Under the pieces are notes generated by a model. It searched no databases. It was not told the DNA's origin and saw nothing but the letters and a program-made list of their open reading frames with translations. The translations under genes were made by a program, and so were the position numbers. From Rhizobium sp. CF080 (lineage in GTDB: Bacteria > Pseudomonadota > Alphaproteobacteria > Rhizobiales > Rhizobiaceae): DNA of 64,000 bases. The stretch is taken from assembly GCF_000282095.2 (NCBI RefSeq), contig NZ_AKKC02000002.1, positions 496,001-560,000 of the forward strand, in the 5' to 3' direction. Shown in pieces: positions 17,312 to 25,948 of this stretch (position 1 is the stretch's first letter; every line of letters begins with the position of its first letter).

Positions 17312-18022
17312 ATGGCCACCCCTCTCGTCGTTTCCGAAGTCTTCAAGAGCTTCACCATGCATCTGCGCGACGGCATCAATCTGCCGGTCGTCAACGATGT
17401 GAGTTTTTCCGTAGCAAGCGGCGAATGCGTCGTGCTCGGCGGCCCGTCTGGGATCGGCAAGAGCTCGATCCTCAAGATGCTCTACGGCAACTATGCCGTC
17501 GATGCCGGGCAGATCCTCGTCGATCACAAGGACCGGCTCGTCGATATCGCCCGCGCCGATCCGCGCACCGTGCTCGACGTGCGCCGCCATACGCTCGGTT
17601 ATGTCAGCCAGTTCCTGCGCACCGTGCCGCGCGTCTCCGCGCTCGACGTGGTCGCCGAACCACTCGTCGCCCGCGGCATCGCCGCCGCGGAAGCGCGTGA
17701 GAAAGCGGCCGAGCTACTCAGCAAGCTTAACCTGCCCCGGGAACTCTGGACCCTGCCGCCCGCCACCTTCTCGGGCGGCGAACAGCAGCGGGTCAACATC
17801 GCCCGCGGTTTCATCACCAGCCACCGCATCCTGCTCCTCGACGAGCCGACCGCTTCGCTCGACGCTGTCAACCGGCGCGTCGTCGTGGAGATGATCGCCG
17901 ACAAGAAGCGTGAGGGCGTCGCCCTTCTCGGCATCTTCCACGACGAGGAAGTGCGCGAGGCAGTTGCCGACCGCGTTCTCGACGTCTCCCAGTTTTCCCC
18001 CCGAAAGGCAGTCGCAGCATGA
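17312..18022 (+). CDS. phnL: C-P lyase ABC-type ATPase PhnL
   Basis: Second ABC-fold protein of the C-P lyase system, 236 residues, needed with PhnGHI for the first nucleoside-transfer step. Walker A is [10 protein letters not shown] (residue about 44), the signature is [14 protein letters not shown] and Walker B is [12 protein letters not shown]. The MHLRDG...LPVV strand pair before Walker A is typical of PhnL. The ATG at 17312 is preceded by AAGGATAAAGTC. The TGA overlaps the next start as ATGA, so the acetyltransferase is coupled to it. Confidence 0.94.
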   Translation: MATPLVVSEVFKSFTMHLRDGINLPVVNDVSFSVASGECVVLGGPSGIGKSSILKMLYGNYAVDAGQILVDHKDRLVDIARADPRTVLDVRRHTLGYVSQFLRTVPRVSALDVVAEPLVARGIAAAEAREKAAELLSKLNLPRELWTLPPATFSGGEQQRVNIARGFITSHRILLLDEPTASLDAVNRRVVVEMIADKKREGVALLGIFHDEEVREAVADRVLDVSQFSPRKAVAA

Positions 18023-18636
18023 GCGTCAAGGTAGGGCTCGAGCCCGCAATCCACGAAACGGCAAACGTCAGCAATTCCACGCTCGGCCCGTATACGGAAG
18101 TTTCCGAGCGCTGCCGCATCAGCGAGGCCGAGATCGGCGCCTATTCCTACATCATGCAGGACGGCTCGATCTGGTGTGCGACGATCGGCAAGTTCGTCAA
18201 CATGGCGGCCTCGGTGCGCATCAACGCCACCAACCATCCGACCTGGCGGGCGACGCTGCACCATTTTACCTATCGCGCCGCCAATTACTGGGACGATGCG
18301 GAAAACGAGCAGAGCTTTTTCGAATGGCGGCGCGACCATCGCGTCACGATCGGCCATGACGTGTGGATCGGCCATGGCGCGACCGTGCTGCCGGGCGTCA
18401 CCGTCGGCAACGGTGCGGTGATCGGCGCCGGCGCGGTCGTCTCAAAGGACGTCGCGCCCTATACGATCGTCGGCGGCGTGCCGGCAAAACTCATCCGCGA
18501 GCGCTTCACAAAAGCGGTCGGCGAAGCGATGGACCGGCTTGCCTGGTGGGACTGGGATCACCTGAAACTGAGGGCTGCTCTCGATGATTTCCGGGCACTT
18601 TCGGCAGAGGAATTCGTGTCCCGTCATGCCACATAA
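18019..18636 (+). CDS. Phosphonate-locus hexapeptide-repeat acetyltransferase
   Basis: A 205-residue left-handed beta-helix acyltransferase of the CatB/LacA-like type. The hexapeptide repeats begin at [18 protein letters not shown] and finish with [51 protein letters not shown]. Members of this subgroup lie in many phn operons. They are thought to acetylate an aminoalkylphosphonate or C-P lyase intermediate, perhaps in place of PhnO, but the substrate is not shown by the sequence. It overlaps phnL by 4 bp and ends the first phn unit. About 115 bp with a Pho box follow before phnC. Confidence 0.85.
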   Translation: MSVKVGLEPAIHETANVSNSTLGPYTEVSERCRISEAEIGAYSYIMQDGSIWCATIGKFVNMAASVRINATNHPTWRATLHHFTYRAANYWDDAENEQSFFEWRRDHRVTIGHDVWIGHGATVLPGVTVGNGAVIGAGAVVSKDVAPYTIVGGVPAKLIRERFTKAVGEAMDRLAWWDWDHLKLRAALDDFRALSAEEFVSRHAT

Positions 18637-18672
18637 CGAAAGCGTGACGCGCGTTTTCGGGATATAATAAAA

Positions 18673-18701
18673 CCGACATAAAACCGACATTCAGACTTCA
18701 T
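18673..18701 (+). promoter_or_regulatory. Pho box (three 7-mers at 11-bp period) upstream of phnC
   Basis: CCGACAT-AAAA-CCGACAT followed by TCAG-ACTTCAT gives three direct repeats of the PhoB half-site CTGTCAT (5/7, 5/7, 5/7) at an exact 11-bp period. The block ends about 50 bp before phnC. This is the normal architecture of a PhoB site and suggests that the transporter has its own phosphate-starvation promoter. Confidence 0.75.
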
Positions 18702-18750
18702 CAACCATCGCTATCGAGCTCTCAGAAAAAGGCTGCATTGGCGAGAGAGC

Positions 18751-19608
18751 ATGAAGTTCGAGTTGAGGGACATCACCCGCCGTTTCGGCGACCGTATCGC
18801 GGTGAACGCCGTGAACGTCGAGATTCCCCAGGGCCAGATGGTCGGCATCATCGGGCGCTCGGGCGCCGGCAAGTCGACCCTGCTGCGCATGATCAATCGC
18901 CTGCAGGAGCCGAGTTCCGGCTCCATCTATTTCAACGGCGCCGAAGTCTCCTCCCTGAAGGGCCGGGCGCTGCGCAACTGGCAGCGTGACTGCGCGATGA
19001 TCTTCCAGCAGTTCAACCTGGTGCCGCGTCTCGACGTGATGACCAACGTGCTGCTCGGCCGTCTCAATCACCGCTCGACGACGATGAGCCTCTTGAAAAT
19101 CTTCAGCCGGGACGAGCGCGTCATGGCGATGGCGGCCCTGGAACGACTCGGCATCGAGCAGACCGCGCTGCAGGCGGCCGGAACGCTGTCGGGTGGCCAG
19201 CAGCAGCGCGTCGCGATCGCCCGCGCTCTGGTGCAGGCACCGAAAATGATGCTTGCCGACGAGCCGATCGCCTCGCTCGATCCGCTCAACGCCAAGATTG
19301 TCATGGATGCGCTGCGCGACATCAACGAACGCGAAGGCATCACGGTCATCACCAATCTGCATACGCTCGATACGGCCCGCAGCTATTGCGAGCGGATCAT
19401 CGGCATGGCGGGCGGCCGCGTCGTCTTCGACGGCCCGCCGCAGGAACTCAATGCCAATGCAGTGCGCGAGATCTACGGTTCCGACAGGGATGGCGCCGGG
19501 ATCGACGAATCCATGACATCGACCAGCCTTGCCGCCACCCGCCGCGGCGAGGCTCCGGCCGCGATCGACACATCCGGCATGGTGACCGAAGCCGCCGCCA
19601 TGCGCTGA
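18751..19608 (+). CDS. phnC: Phosphonate/phosphate ABC transporter ATPase PhnC
   Basis: Energises PhnE1E2 import of phosphonates; the rhizobial counterparts (PhoCDET in S. meliloti) also carry phosphate. It has 285 residues. Walker A is [17 protein letters not shown], the Q-loop is [15 protein letters not shown], the signature is [15 protein letters not shown] and Walker B is [14 protein letters not shown] 45-residue Ala/Thr-rich tail after the ABC core has no clear role. The ATG at 18751 follows GGCGAGAGAGC. It is the first gene of the transporter unit after the Pho box. Confidence 0.94.
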   Translation: MKFELRDITRRFGDRIAVNAVNVEIPQGQMVGIIGRSGAGKSTLLRMINRLQEPSSGSIYFNGAEVSSLKGRALRNWQRDCAMIFQQFNLVPRLDVMTNVLLGRLNHRSTTMSLLKIFSRDERVMAMAALERLGIEQTALQAAGTLSGGQQQRVAIARALVQAPKMMLADEPIASLDPLNAKIVMDALRDINEREGITVITNLHTLDTARSYCERIIGMAGGRVVFDGPPQELNANAVREIYGSDRDGAGIDESMTSTSLAATRRGEAPAAIDTSGMVTEAAAMR

Positions 19609-19689
19609 CCCGTTTCCGGCTGCCGACCCGCGGCCGGAAGACTGACGCCCTTTCCGGGGTTGACCATCCAATCACCAAAGGAGACTTTC

Positions 19690-20601
19690 ATGTCTGCATT
19701 CCGCAAGATCCTGATGGCGACGATCGCCATTGCTGCCGTCGCCGGCCAGGCCCACGCCCAGAGCGCACCCGTTCTGCGCATCGGTCTCGATGGCGGCGAA
19801 AACGAAGCTGACCAGGTCCGCCGCACCGAATGCGTCAAGCCGGGCCTGATCGCCGCAACCGGCGCTTCGGATGTCAAGCTGTTCCCGTCGCCGAACTATA
19901 ACGGCGTCATCCAGGGCCTGCTCGGCGGCACGATCGATCTCGCCGTCATGGGCGCGGCTTCCTACGCAGCAATCTACATCAAGGACCCGAACGCCGTTAC
20001 CCCGGTCCTGACCACCAAACAGGCCGACGGTTCGACCGGCTACTACTCGATCATGGTTGCCCGCAAGGATTCGGGCATCAAGACGCTCGCCGACGCCAAG
20101 GGCAAGAAGATCGGCTTCGCCGATCCCGACTCGACTTCGGGCTACCTCGTCCCGAACGTCGCCCTGCCGAAGGACGTCGGTATGCCGGTCAAGCAATACT
20201 TCTCCGAAACCGGTTTCGGCGGCGGCCATGAGAACCTCGTTCTCGGCGTTCTCGACAAGAAGTTCGATGTCGGCACCACCTTCGGTTCGGCTCAGGGCGA
20301 CTGGGCCCAGGGCTACACCTCGGGCAACCTGCACCAGATGGTCACCAAGGGCCTGCTCGACATGGACGACGTCGTTCAGGTCTGGAAGTCGCCGCTCATC
20401 CCGAACGGCCCGCTGATGGTGTCCAACAAGCTTTCGGACGACATGAAGAAGAAGGTCACTGCCTACTTCGCCGAGCTGCCGAAGAAGGACAAGGCTTGCT
20501 TCGACTCGTTCACGGGCGGCGGTTACGTCGATTGGTCGCCGGTCGACCAGTCCTTCTACCAGACCATCATCGACGCTCGTAAGGCTGTCATCGGCGGCTG
20601 A
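19690..20601 (+). CDS. phnD: Periplasmic phosphonate-binding protein PhnD
   Basis: Substrate-binding protein that captures phosphonates in the periplasm for PhnCE. It has 303 residues with a signal peptide (ATIAIAAVAGQAHA-QSAP). The ligand region includes PSPNYNGVIQGLLGGTIDLAVMG and the serine/threonine stretch DPDSTSGYLVPN, which binds the phosphonyl oxygens in this family. The C-terminal FTGGGYVDWSPVDQSFYQ is also characteristic. The ribosome site AAAGGAGACTTTC is strong, as expected for the abundant component. An 81-bp spacer with a small GC-rich stem separates it from phnC. Confidence 0.95.
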   Translation: MSAFRKILMATIAIAAVAGQAHAQSAPVLRIGLDGGENEADQVRRTECVKPGLIAATGASDVKLFPSPNYNGVIQGLLGGTIDLAVMGAASYAAIYIKDPNAVTPVLTTKQADGSTGYYSIMVARKDSGIKTLADAKGKKIGFADPDSTSGYLVPNVALPKDVGMPVKQYFSETGFGGGHENLVLGVLDKKFDVGTTFGSAQGDWAQGYTSGNLHQMVTKGLLDMDDVVQVWKSPLIPNGPLMVSNKLSDDMKKKVTAYFAELPKKDKACFDSFTGGGYVDWSPVDQSFYQTIIDARKAVIGG

Positions 20602-20672
20602 TCCAACGTCTGACCAATATCCTGCGGCGGTATCATGACGATGCCGCCGCTCGTTCAACAAGGATGCCCAGA

Positions 20673-21653
20673 ATGGCGCACGTGGCCGGACCCGCTCAGT
20701 TCAGCGGGCTGCAGGAAAGCTCCCGCACCATCCTCGATCATTATCAGCAACAGGTGCGGACCCGGCGGATCTATACCGTCGTCTCCATCGTCGTTTTCCT
20801 GATCGTTCTCGCTGCGTCGCTGGATTTCGCCAACAACGCCAATTCCGGCAAGTTCTTCGAACGCCTTCCCTATTTCTTCGATTTCATCAAAAGCTTCGTG
20901 CCGAACAGCCCGCTGGAAATCTTTCGCGCGATGTTCGACCTGCCGTCGCCTTATGCCGACGGATCGATCAAGTTCGATTACACGAGCGACCGCGTGTGGA
21001 TCACCGACAGTTTCTACATTCCGAATTTCTTCTATCAGCTCGCCATCACCCTCAATATCGCGATCGTCTCGACCATTCTCGGTTCGACCGGCGCCTTCCT
21101 GCTCTGCTTCTTCGCCTCTTCCAACCTCGTCGGCTCGCGGGCGGTGCGCTGGGGTGTGAGGCGGATCATGGAAATCATGCGCGCCTTCCCGGAAATCGTC
21201 ATCGCCGGGCTGCTGGCCGCCATCCTGTCGATCGGTCCGATCGCGGCGATCATCGCGGTTTCCTTCCACACGATCGGCGCGCTCGGAAAACTGTTCTTCG
21301 AAGTGGTCGAGAATGCCGACATGAAGCCTGACGAGGGCCTGCGGGCCTCCGGCGCCAGCTGGCTCGAGCGCGTCCGTTTCGCGATCCTGCCGCAGGTCCT
21401 GCCGAATTTCGTCTCCTACACGCTGCTGCGGACCGAAATCAACGTGCGCGCCTCGACCATTATCGGCGCCGTCGGCGGCGGCGGCATCGGGGAAGTGTTC
21501 AGCCTGTCGATCGGCCGCGACCACGCCGCCAAGACCTATGCGATCATCATCCTCCTGCTGGTTACCGTCATCTGCGTCGACCAGTTCTCGGCCTGGCTGC
21601 GCCGCCGGCTGATCGGCAAGCAATCGTTCGAATTCGGCCGGGGAGCTGCCTGA
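20673..21653 (+). CDS. phnE: Phosphonate ABC transporter permease PhnE (first)
   Basis: Inner-membrane permease of about 326 residues. A single N-terminal helix (YTVVSIVVFLIVLAASLDFA) precedes a periplasmic loop, then five more helices. The ATPase-contact loop is NADMKPDEGLRASGASWLERVRFAILPQ. The end segment GGGGIGEVF with RDHAAKTYAIIILLLVTV is normal for PhnE. ATG at 20673 is preferred to 20664 because AAGGA lies 8 bp before it. The gene overlaps the second permease by TGATG. It corresponds to PhoE of the PhoCDET system. Confidence 0.92.
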   Translation: MAHVAGPAQFSGLQESSRTILDHYQQQVRTRRIYTVVSIVVFLIVLAASLDFANNANSGKFFERLPYFFDFIKSFVPNSPLEIFRAMFDLPSPYADGSIKFDYTSDRVWITDSFYIPNFFYQLAITLNIAIVSTILGSTGAFLLCFFASSNLVGSRAVRWGVRRIMEIMRAFPEIVIAGLLAAILSIGPIAAIIAVSFHTIGALGKLFFEVVENADMKPDEGLRASGASWLERVRFAILPQVLPNFVSYTLLRTEINVRASTIIGAVGGGGIGEVFSLSIGRDHAAKTYAIIILLLVTVICVDQFSAWLRRRLIGKQSFEFGRGAA

Positions 21654-22996
21654 TGTCCAATCTCGCCGTCAATGCCGCCGATCGCGAACGCCTGCTCGAC
21701 GCCTATCCGGAAGCCTTTCACCGCAGCTTCATGCAGCGCTGGGGCCTGGCGATCGCCGCCGTCGCGGTCTTCGTCTACCTCGCCTTCTGCTTCTCCTTCT
21801 TCAACGTCATCCCGACCTTCGTGAACGGCAACTGGGACCGCGCGGGGATCTACCTCCAGGACTGGTATTCATGGCGCGCGCAGCCCCGCCTGCGCTTCCA
21901 GAACGGTCAGGTCGTCCCGCAATGGACGAGCCGCCGGCAATATCCGGAGGGTGCGGCGATCGACTGGCTGAAGCCTGCCTCCAACGGCGGCTACACCGTG
22001 ATCTTCGGTAACGACGACCGGCTCGACGTAACCCCGAGCCAGGTCGACGTCTATATCGACGGCAAGCTCTATCCCGTAGCGATCAAAGGGGACCGGGCGA
22101 TTTTGCCGGCCGGTGCGCCGGCGCGGATGGTGCAGGACGATAACAAGGTCAATGTCCGGTTCGGCTTTGCCGGCCAGGCGGAAATCCGCAGCAACCAGGT
22201 CTATGTCCAACGGCGCTTCCTCGGCTGGGCGAATTTCTTCTTCGACACGCAATCGCCGTTCTGGGGCCGCAGCTTCACCGGTGTGGCCGGGCTGATGTTC
22301 TTCGGCGAGCGCATCGATCCGGCCCAGTCCAACGCCTCGCTGGCGCTCGACAATTTCTTGAACAATGGCAGCTGGCAGCACGGCGATATTCTCTCCAAGC
22401 TGATGCAGACGCTGGTCATGGCTTTCGTCGGCACGCTGTTCGCCACCCTCCTCGCCTTCCCGCTCGCCTTCGTCGCGGCGCGCAACATCACCACGAGCCG
22501 GCCGGTCAACTGGGGCATGAAGCGCCTCTTCGACTTCCTGCGCTCCATCGACATGCTGATCTGGGCCCTGTTCTTCACCCGCGCCTTCGGCCCGGGGCCG
22601 CTGCCGGGGATCGCCGCCATCTTCTTCACGGATACCGGTGCGCTCGGCAAGGTCTATTCGGAAGCGCTGGAGAACGTCGACGACAAGCAGCGCGAGGGCG
22701 TCAAGTCGGTGGGTGCAGCCCCGGTCATCGTACAACGATACGGCGTCGTGCCGCAGGTCCTGCCGATCTTCATCTCGCAATCGCTGTATTTCTGGGAGTC
22801 CAACACCCGTTCGGCGACCGTGATCGGCGCCGTCGGCGCGGGCGGCATCGGCTTGAAACTGCTCGAATCCATGAAGACCAATGCCGACTGGGACAAGGTC
22901 GCCTACATGGTGCTGCTGATCCTTCTGGTGGTCTTCGTCTTTGACAACCTCTCGAACGCACTGCGTTCGCGCGTCATGGGTAAAAAGGGTCACTGA
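21653..22996 (+). CDS. Phosphonate ABC transporter permease PhnE2 with large periplasmic loop
   Basis: Second permease of the pair, 447 residues, about 120 longer than PhnE1. The extra length is a soluble, beta-rich periplasmic domain between the first helix (AIAAVAVFVYLAFCFSFF) and the permease core, about residues 55-220. It contains RLDVTPSQVDVYIDGKLYPV. The core has the helix set beginning LMQTLVMAFVGTLFATLLAF and the contact loop NVDDKQREGVKSVGAAPVIVQRYG. It corresponds to PhoT in S. meliloti. It ends the transporter unit. Confidence 0.9.
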   Translation: MSNLAVNAADRERLLDAYPEAFHRSFMQRWGLAIAAVAVFVYLAFCFSFFNVIPTFVNGNWDRAGIYLQDWYSWRAQPRLRFQNGQVVPQWTSRRQYPEGAAIDWLKPASNGGYTVIFGNDDRLDVTPSQVDVYIDGKLYPVAIKGDRAILPAGAPARMVQDDNKVNVRFGFAGQAEIRSNQVYVQRRFLGWANFFFDTQSPFWGRSFTGVAGLMFFGERIDPAQSNASLALDNFLNNGSWQHGDILSKLMQTLVMAFVGTLFATLLAFPLAFVAARNITTSRPVNWGMKRLFDFLRSIDMLIWALFFTRAFGPGPLPGIAAIFFTDTGALGKVYSEALENVDDKQREGVKSVGAAPVIVQRYGVVPQVLPIFISQSLYFWESNTRSATVIGAVGAGGIGLKLLESMKTNADWDKVAYMVLLILLVVFVFDNLSNALRSRVMGKKGH

Positions 22997-23005
22997 CAGG
23001 CCGGA

Positions 23006-23023
23006 TTATCATCATTCTGTCAT
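23006..23023 (+). promoter_or_regulatory. Pho box upstream of the DUF1045-phnM-phnN unit
   Basis: TTATCAT-CATT-CTGTCAT: the second 7-mer is a perfect match to the PhoB half-site and the first matches at 5/7, at the correct 11-bp period. It sits about 85 bp before the DUF1045 gene. This suggests a third phosphate-controlled promoter for the last three genes. Confidence 0.7.
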
Positions 23024-23108
23024 GGAAATCTTTTAGCCGGGGGTCCTGTTTTGCGAGCCGGCGGACAGGTAAGGTCGGCCGGCATTCTCCTGATTCCGGA
23101 ATCCCATC

Positions 23109-23822
23109 TTGCGCTACGCTCTGTATTTTTCGCCCGCTGAAAACCATCCGCTGACGAAAGCGGCTGCGCGTTGGCTCGGCCGCGACGCCTTCACCGCCGA
23201 GACGTTTCCGACGCCCGATGTCGAAGGCCTGTCCCGCGACACCGTCCATGAACTGACCGCCGATCCGCGCCGCTACGCCTTTCACGCGACGCTCAAGGCG
23301 CCGTTCGAACTGCATCCCGACCGGACGGAAGCCGAGCTGATCCATGCCGCCGAGCGGTTCGCCGCAGAGACGCCGGTCTTCGACATCCCGAACGTCATCG
23401 TCGGCCAGCTGGGGCGGTTCTTCGCGCTGGTTCCCGATACGATTTACCCCGAGCTCCAGCATTACGCCGGACGCGTCGTCGAAGAATTCGAACATTTTCG
23501 CGCGCCGCTGTCGGAAGCCGATATCGCCCGGCGCAAGCCCGACACGCTGAGTTCGGCTCAGCGTGCCAATCTCGTGCGCTGGGGTTATCCTTATGTGATG
23601 GACGAATTCCGCTTCCACATGACGCTGACCGGCCAGGTCCCGACCGAGGAGGCGCCGGTCATGCGCCGCGAGCTCGACCGCCGCTTCGCCGATTTCGCCA
23701 ACGCGCCACTGACCGTCGATGGGCTCGCCATTTTCGTCGAGCCCGAGCGCGGCGCTCCCTTTATCGCCCACCGCTGGCTTGCGCTGGCGTCCGGCTTCGA
23801 AAACAGAAAGACCGCATCATGA
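23109..23822 (+). CDS. DUF1045 protein, 2H-phosphoesterase fold, likely cyclic phosphodiesterase of the phn pathway
   Basis: A 237-residue protein of the family found beside phnM and phnN in many alphaproteobacteria. Two HxT/S motifs of the 2H superfamily are present: YAFHATLKAPF near residue 60 and FRFHMTLTG near residue 172. Such enzymes open cyclic phosphates. No phnP is present in the locus, so this protein may turn 5-phosphoribosyl 1,2-cyclic phosphate into ribose 1,5-bisphosphate for PhnN; that is inference. The start is a TTG (23109) and the stop overlaps the phnM start as ATGA. Confidence 0.85.
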   Translation: MRYALYFSPAENHPLTKAAARWLGRDAFTAETFPTPDVEGLSRDTVHELTADPRRYAFHATLKAPFELHPDRTEAELIHAAERFAAETPVFDIPNVIVGQLGRFFALVPDTIYPELQHYAGRVVEEFEHFRAPLSEADIARRKPDTLSSAQRANLVRWGYPYVMDEFRFHMTLTGQVPTEEAPVMRRELDRRFADFANAPLTVDGLAIFVEPERGAPFIAHRWLALASGFENRKTAS

Positions 23823-24958
23823 CCGTCGAACTCGTGCTCACCAATGCCCGCATCGTGCTCGAGGACGGCGTGATCTCCGGCTCCGTCCAGATCCGGAACG
23901 GCAAGATCACCGACGTTTCGGAAGGCAATGTCCATACCGGCGAGGATTTCGAGGGCGACTACCTGATCCCCGGCCTGGTCGAACTCCATACCGATCATCT
24001 GGAACAGCACTATTCGCCACGTCCGGGCGTGCGCTGGAACACCACGGCGGCGATCCAGGCCCATGACGCACAGATTGCCACGTCCGGCATCACCACCGTC
24101 TTCGACTGCCTGCGCATGGGCGCCGACGAGGACGGCGGCTTTGCGAATGGCGAGATGCGCGCCATGGCGGATGCGATTGCCGCCGCCGGCGCGGACGGCC
24201 GCCTGCGCTCCGAACATTTCCTGCACCTGCGCTGCGAGGTCTCCGCCGACAATTGCATGGAGCATTTCGTCGACTTCGAGAACGATCCGCATGTGCGGCT
24301 CGTCTCGCTGATGGATCACGCGCCGGGCCAGCGGCAGTTCCAGACGATGGATCAGTACACCCTGTACTACCAGAAGAAGCGCGGCCTCAGCGACGAGGCA
24401 TTCGCCGCCTTCGTGGCCAAACGCCAGGGAGAATCGGCACGCAACGCGACGCCGCATCGCGCGGCGATCTCGAAGGTTTGCGCCGAGCGCGGCATCACCG
24501 TCGCAAGCCATGACGACGCGACGCTCTCCCATGTGGACGAGGCGATCGACAACGGCGTCCGGCTGGCGGAATTCCCGACCAGTTTCGATGCCGCCAAGGC
24601 CTCGCACGGAGCGGGAATGAGCGTGCTGATGGGGGCGCCGAACATCGTTCGCGGCAAGTCGCATTCCGGCAATATCGCCGCCCGCGACCTTGCCGAGCGC
24701 GGCGTGCTCGACGTGCTCTCCTCCGACTATGTACCGCTCAGCCTGTTGCATGCGCCTTTCGTGCTGGCCGACGAGGTGGAGAGCATCTCGCTGCCGAAGG
24801 CGCTCGCGATGGTGACGTCGACGCCCGCCCGCACCGTTGGCCTCGACGATCGCGGCCGGATCGCGACGGGTCTGCGCGCCGATATCGTCCGCGTCCATCA
24901 CGAAGAGGGCGTTCCGGTCTCCCGCGCCGTCTGGCGGGAAGGCCGGCGGGTCGCCTGA
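23819..24958 (+). CDS. phnM: RPnTP pyrophosphohydrolase PhnM
   Basis: Amidohydrolase-superfamily enzyme that removes pyrophosphate from ribose-1-phosphonate 5-triphosphate, producing the substrate of PhnJ. It has 379 residues. The metal-binding motif is VELHTDHLEQH near residue 55. Further His and Asp ligands are in VSLMDHAPGQRQF, VASHDDATLSHVDEA and LSSDYVPLSLL. The fold closes with the composite domain around TPARTVGLDDRGRIATGLRAD. It is coupled to DUF1045 upstream (ATGA) and to phnN downstream (TGATG). This unit is separated from phnGHIJKL by the transporter genes. Confidence 0.95.
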   Translation: MTVELVLTNARIVLEDGVISGSVQIRNGKITDVSEGNVHTGEDFEGDYLIPGLVELHTDHLEQHYSPRPGVRWNTTAAIQAHDAQIATSGITTVFDCLRMGADEDGGFANGEMRAMADAIAAAGADGRLRSEHFLHLRCEVSADNCMEHFVDFENDPHVRLVSLMDHAPGQRQFQTMDQYTLYYQKKRGLSDEAFAAFVAKRQGESARNATPHRAAISKVCAERGITVASHDDATLSHVDEAIDNGVRLAEFPTSFDAAKASHGAGMSVLMGAPNIVRGKSHSGNIAARDLAERGVLDVLSSDYVPLSLLHAPFVLADEVESISLPKALAMVTSTPARTVGLDDRGRIATGLRADIVRVHHEEGVPVSRAVWREGRRVA

Positions 24959-25545
24959 TGGACACCGCACCGGCAGGAACGGAGCGGGCTCGAAGCGGCT
25001 GCATGGTCGCCGTCGTCGGCCCGAGCGGCGCCGGCAAGGACACGCTGATGGCCTATGCCGCCCGGTTCTTCGAGGGGCGCGATGACGTTGTCTTCGCGCG
25101 GCGGGTCATCACCCGCGACGCCGCCGCTGGCGGCGAAGACCATGACGGCGTTTCCGAAACCGAATTCGAGGCCCTGGAACGGGCCGGCCGCTTCGCGGTC
25201 TCCTGGGCTGCGCATGGACTGCGATACGGCATTCCGGTCGAAACCAGGGACGCTGTCGCGCAAGGCAAGCTCGTCATCGCCAACGGTTCGCGTTCCGCGC
25301 TCGCCCGCTTCAGGCAAGCCTATACCTCGCTGGTGGTCGTCAATATCACCGCCAGCCTGGACGTGCTCGCGGCTCGGCTCGAAGCACGCGGACGGGAGAC
25401 GCGCGAGGAAATCCTTGGCCGGCTCGAACGAAGCTCGCTTGCAGTCACCGGCGATTATCACGTGGTGACGATCGACAATAGCGGATCGCTGGAAGATGCC
25501 GGCAGGGCCTTGGTCGAGGCTCTCAACGGATGTTTTGCAGACTAG
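24958..25545 (+). CDS. phnN: Ribose 1,5-bisphosphate phosphokinase PhnN
   Basis: Phosphorylates ribose 1,5-bisphosphate to PRPP, the last step that returns the C-P lyase sugar to metabolism. It has 195 residues with a guanylate-kinase-like fold. Walker A is VVGPSGAGKDTLM near residue 20. RRVITRDAAAGGEDHDGV, EFEALERAGRFAVSWAAHGLRYGIP and the conserved VNITASLDVLAARLEARGRE follow. The start overlaps the phnM stop. It is the last gene of the phn locus; the next gene begins 91 bp later with its own ribosome site. Confidence 0.94.
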   Translation: MDTAPAGTERARSGCMVAVVGPSGAGKDTLMAYAARFFEGRDDVVFARRVITRDAAAGGEDHDGVSETEFEALERAGRFAVSWAAHGLRYGIPVETRDAVAQGKLVIANGSRSALARFRQAYTSLVVVNITASLDVLAARLEARGRETREEILGRLERSSLAVTGDYHVVTIDNSGSLEDAGRALVEALNGCFAD

Positions 25546-25636
25546 AGACAATTTTAGCGAAAAACTTGCTCGCTGTTCTTTAAAGTCCCTGATCCGGCTC
25601 TATGTGACCTTCCTTATATTAGTAGAAGGAAATGTT

Positions 25637-25933
25637 ATGGGCCAGAGCAAGCCGCGTGACGGGCAACATCCCGATGGGGCAGCAGCCGTCGATCTGGAAG
25701 CGCGCATCGTTGTTCTGGAAATCGTCTCCATGACGGCCCTGGCGCTCGCCATGGATACGTCCGAAAACGCGGATGTCGAACATGCCCGCGGGATCAGCAA
25801 TCTCATTCTCGAGACCGTTCGCCAGCGTTGCCACGAAATGAATATGCACGACGATGCGCGGCTCACCGCCTGCACCTATGCCGACGAGCTGCTGTCGACC
25901 GCGCTTCTGTCTCTTTATCCGCGGGAACACTGA
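25637..25933 (+). CDS. Conserved small protein of unknown function
   Basis: A 98-residue protein, MGQSKPRDGQHPDGAAAVDL. It has a polar N-terminus and two predicted amphipathic helices (VVLEIVSMTALALAMDTS and RLTACTYADELLSTALLSLY). AGAAGGA stands before the ATG at 25637. An AT-rich stretch just upstream (TTATATTAGTAG) could be its -10 region, so it is probably transcribed apart from phnN. It converges with polA. The two stop codons lie in the two arms of one 8-bp hairpin. I do not recognise the family. Confidence 0.65.
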   Translation: MGQSKPRDGQHPDGAAAVDLEARIVVLEIVSMTALALAMDTSENADVEHARGISNLILETVRQRCHEMNMHDDARLTACTYADELLSTALLSLYPREH

Positions 25934-25948
25934 GCCTCAAGCTCAGTG
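25928..25948. other. Hairpin spanning both stop codons of convergent genes
   Basis: CACTGAGC and GCTCAGTG form a perfect 8-bp stem with a CTCAA loop. The small gene's TGA lies in the left arm and the polA TGA in the right arm. No T-run follows on either side, so this is not a standard intrinsic terminator, but it may stabilise both 3' ends. Confidence 0.5.

Noticed and set aside
12685..25545. Whether the phn locus is a novel pathway
   Set aside because: Gene content matches known C-P lyase loci; only its antisense gene, repeats and DUF1045 detail are out of the ordinary.
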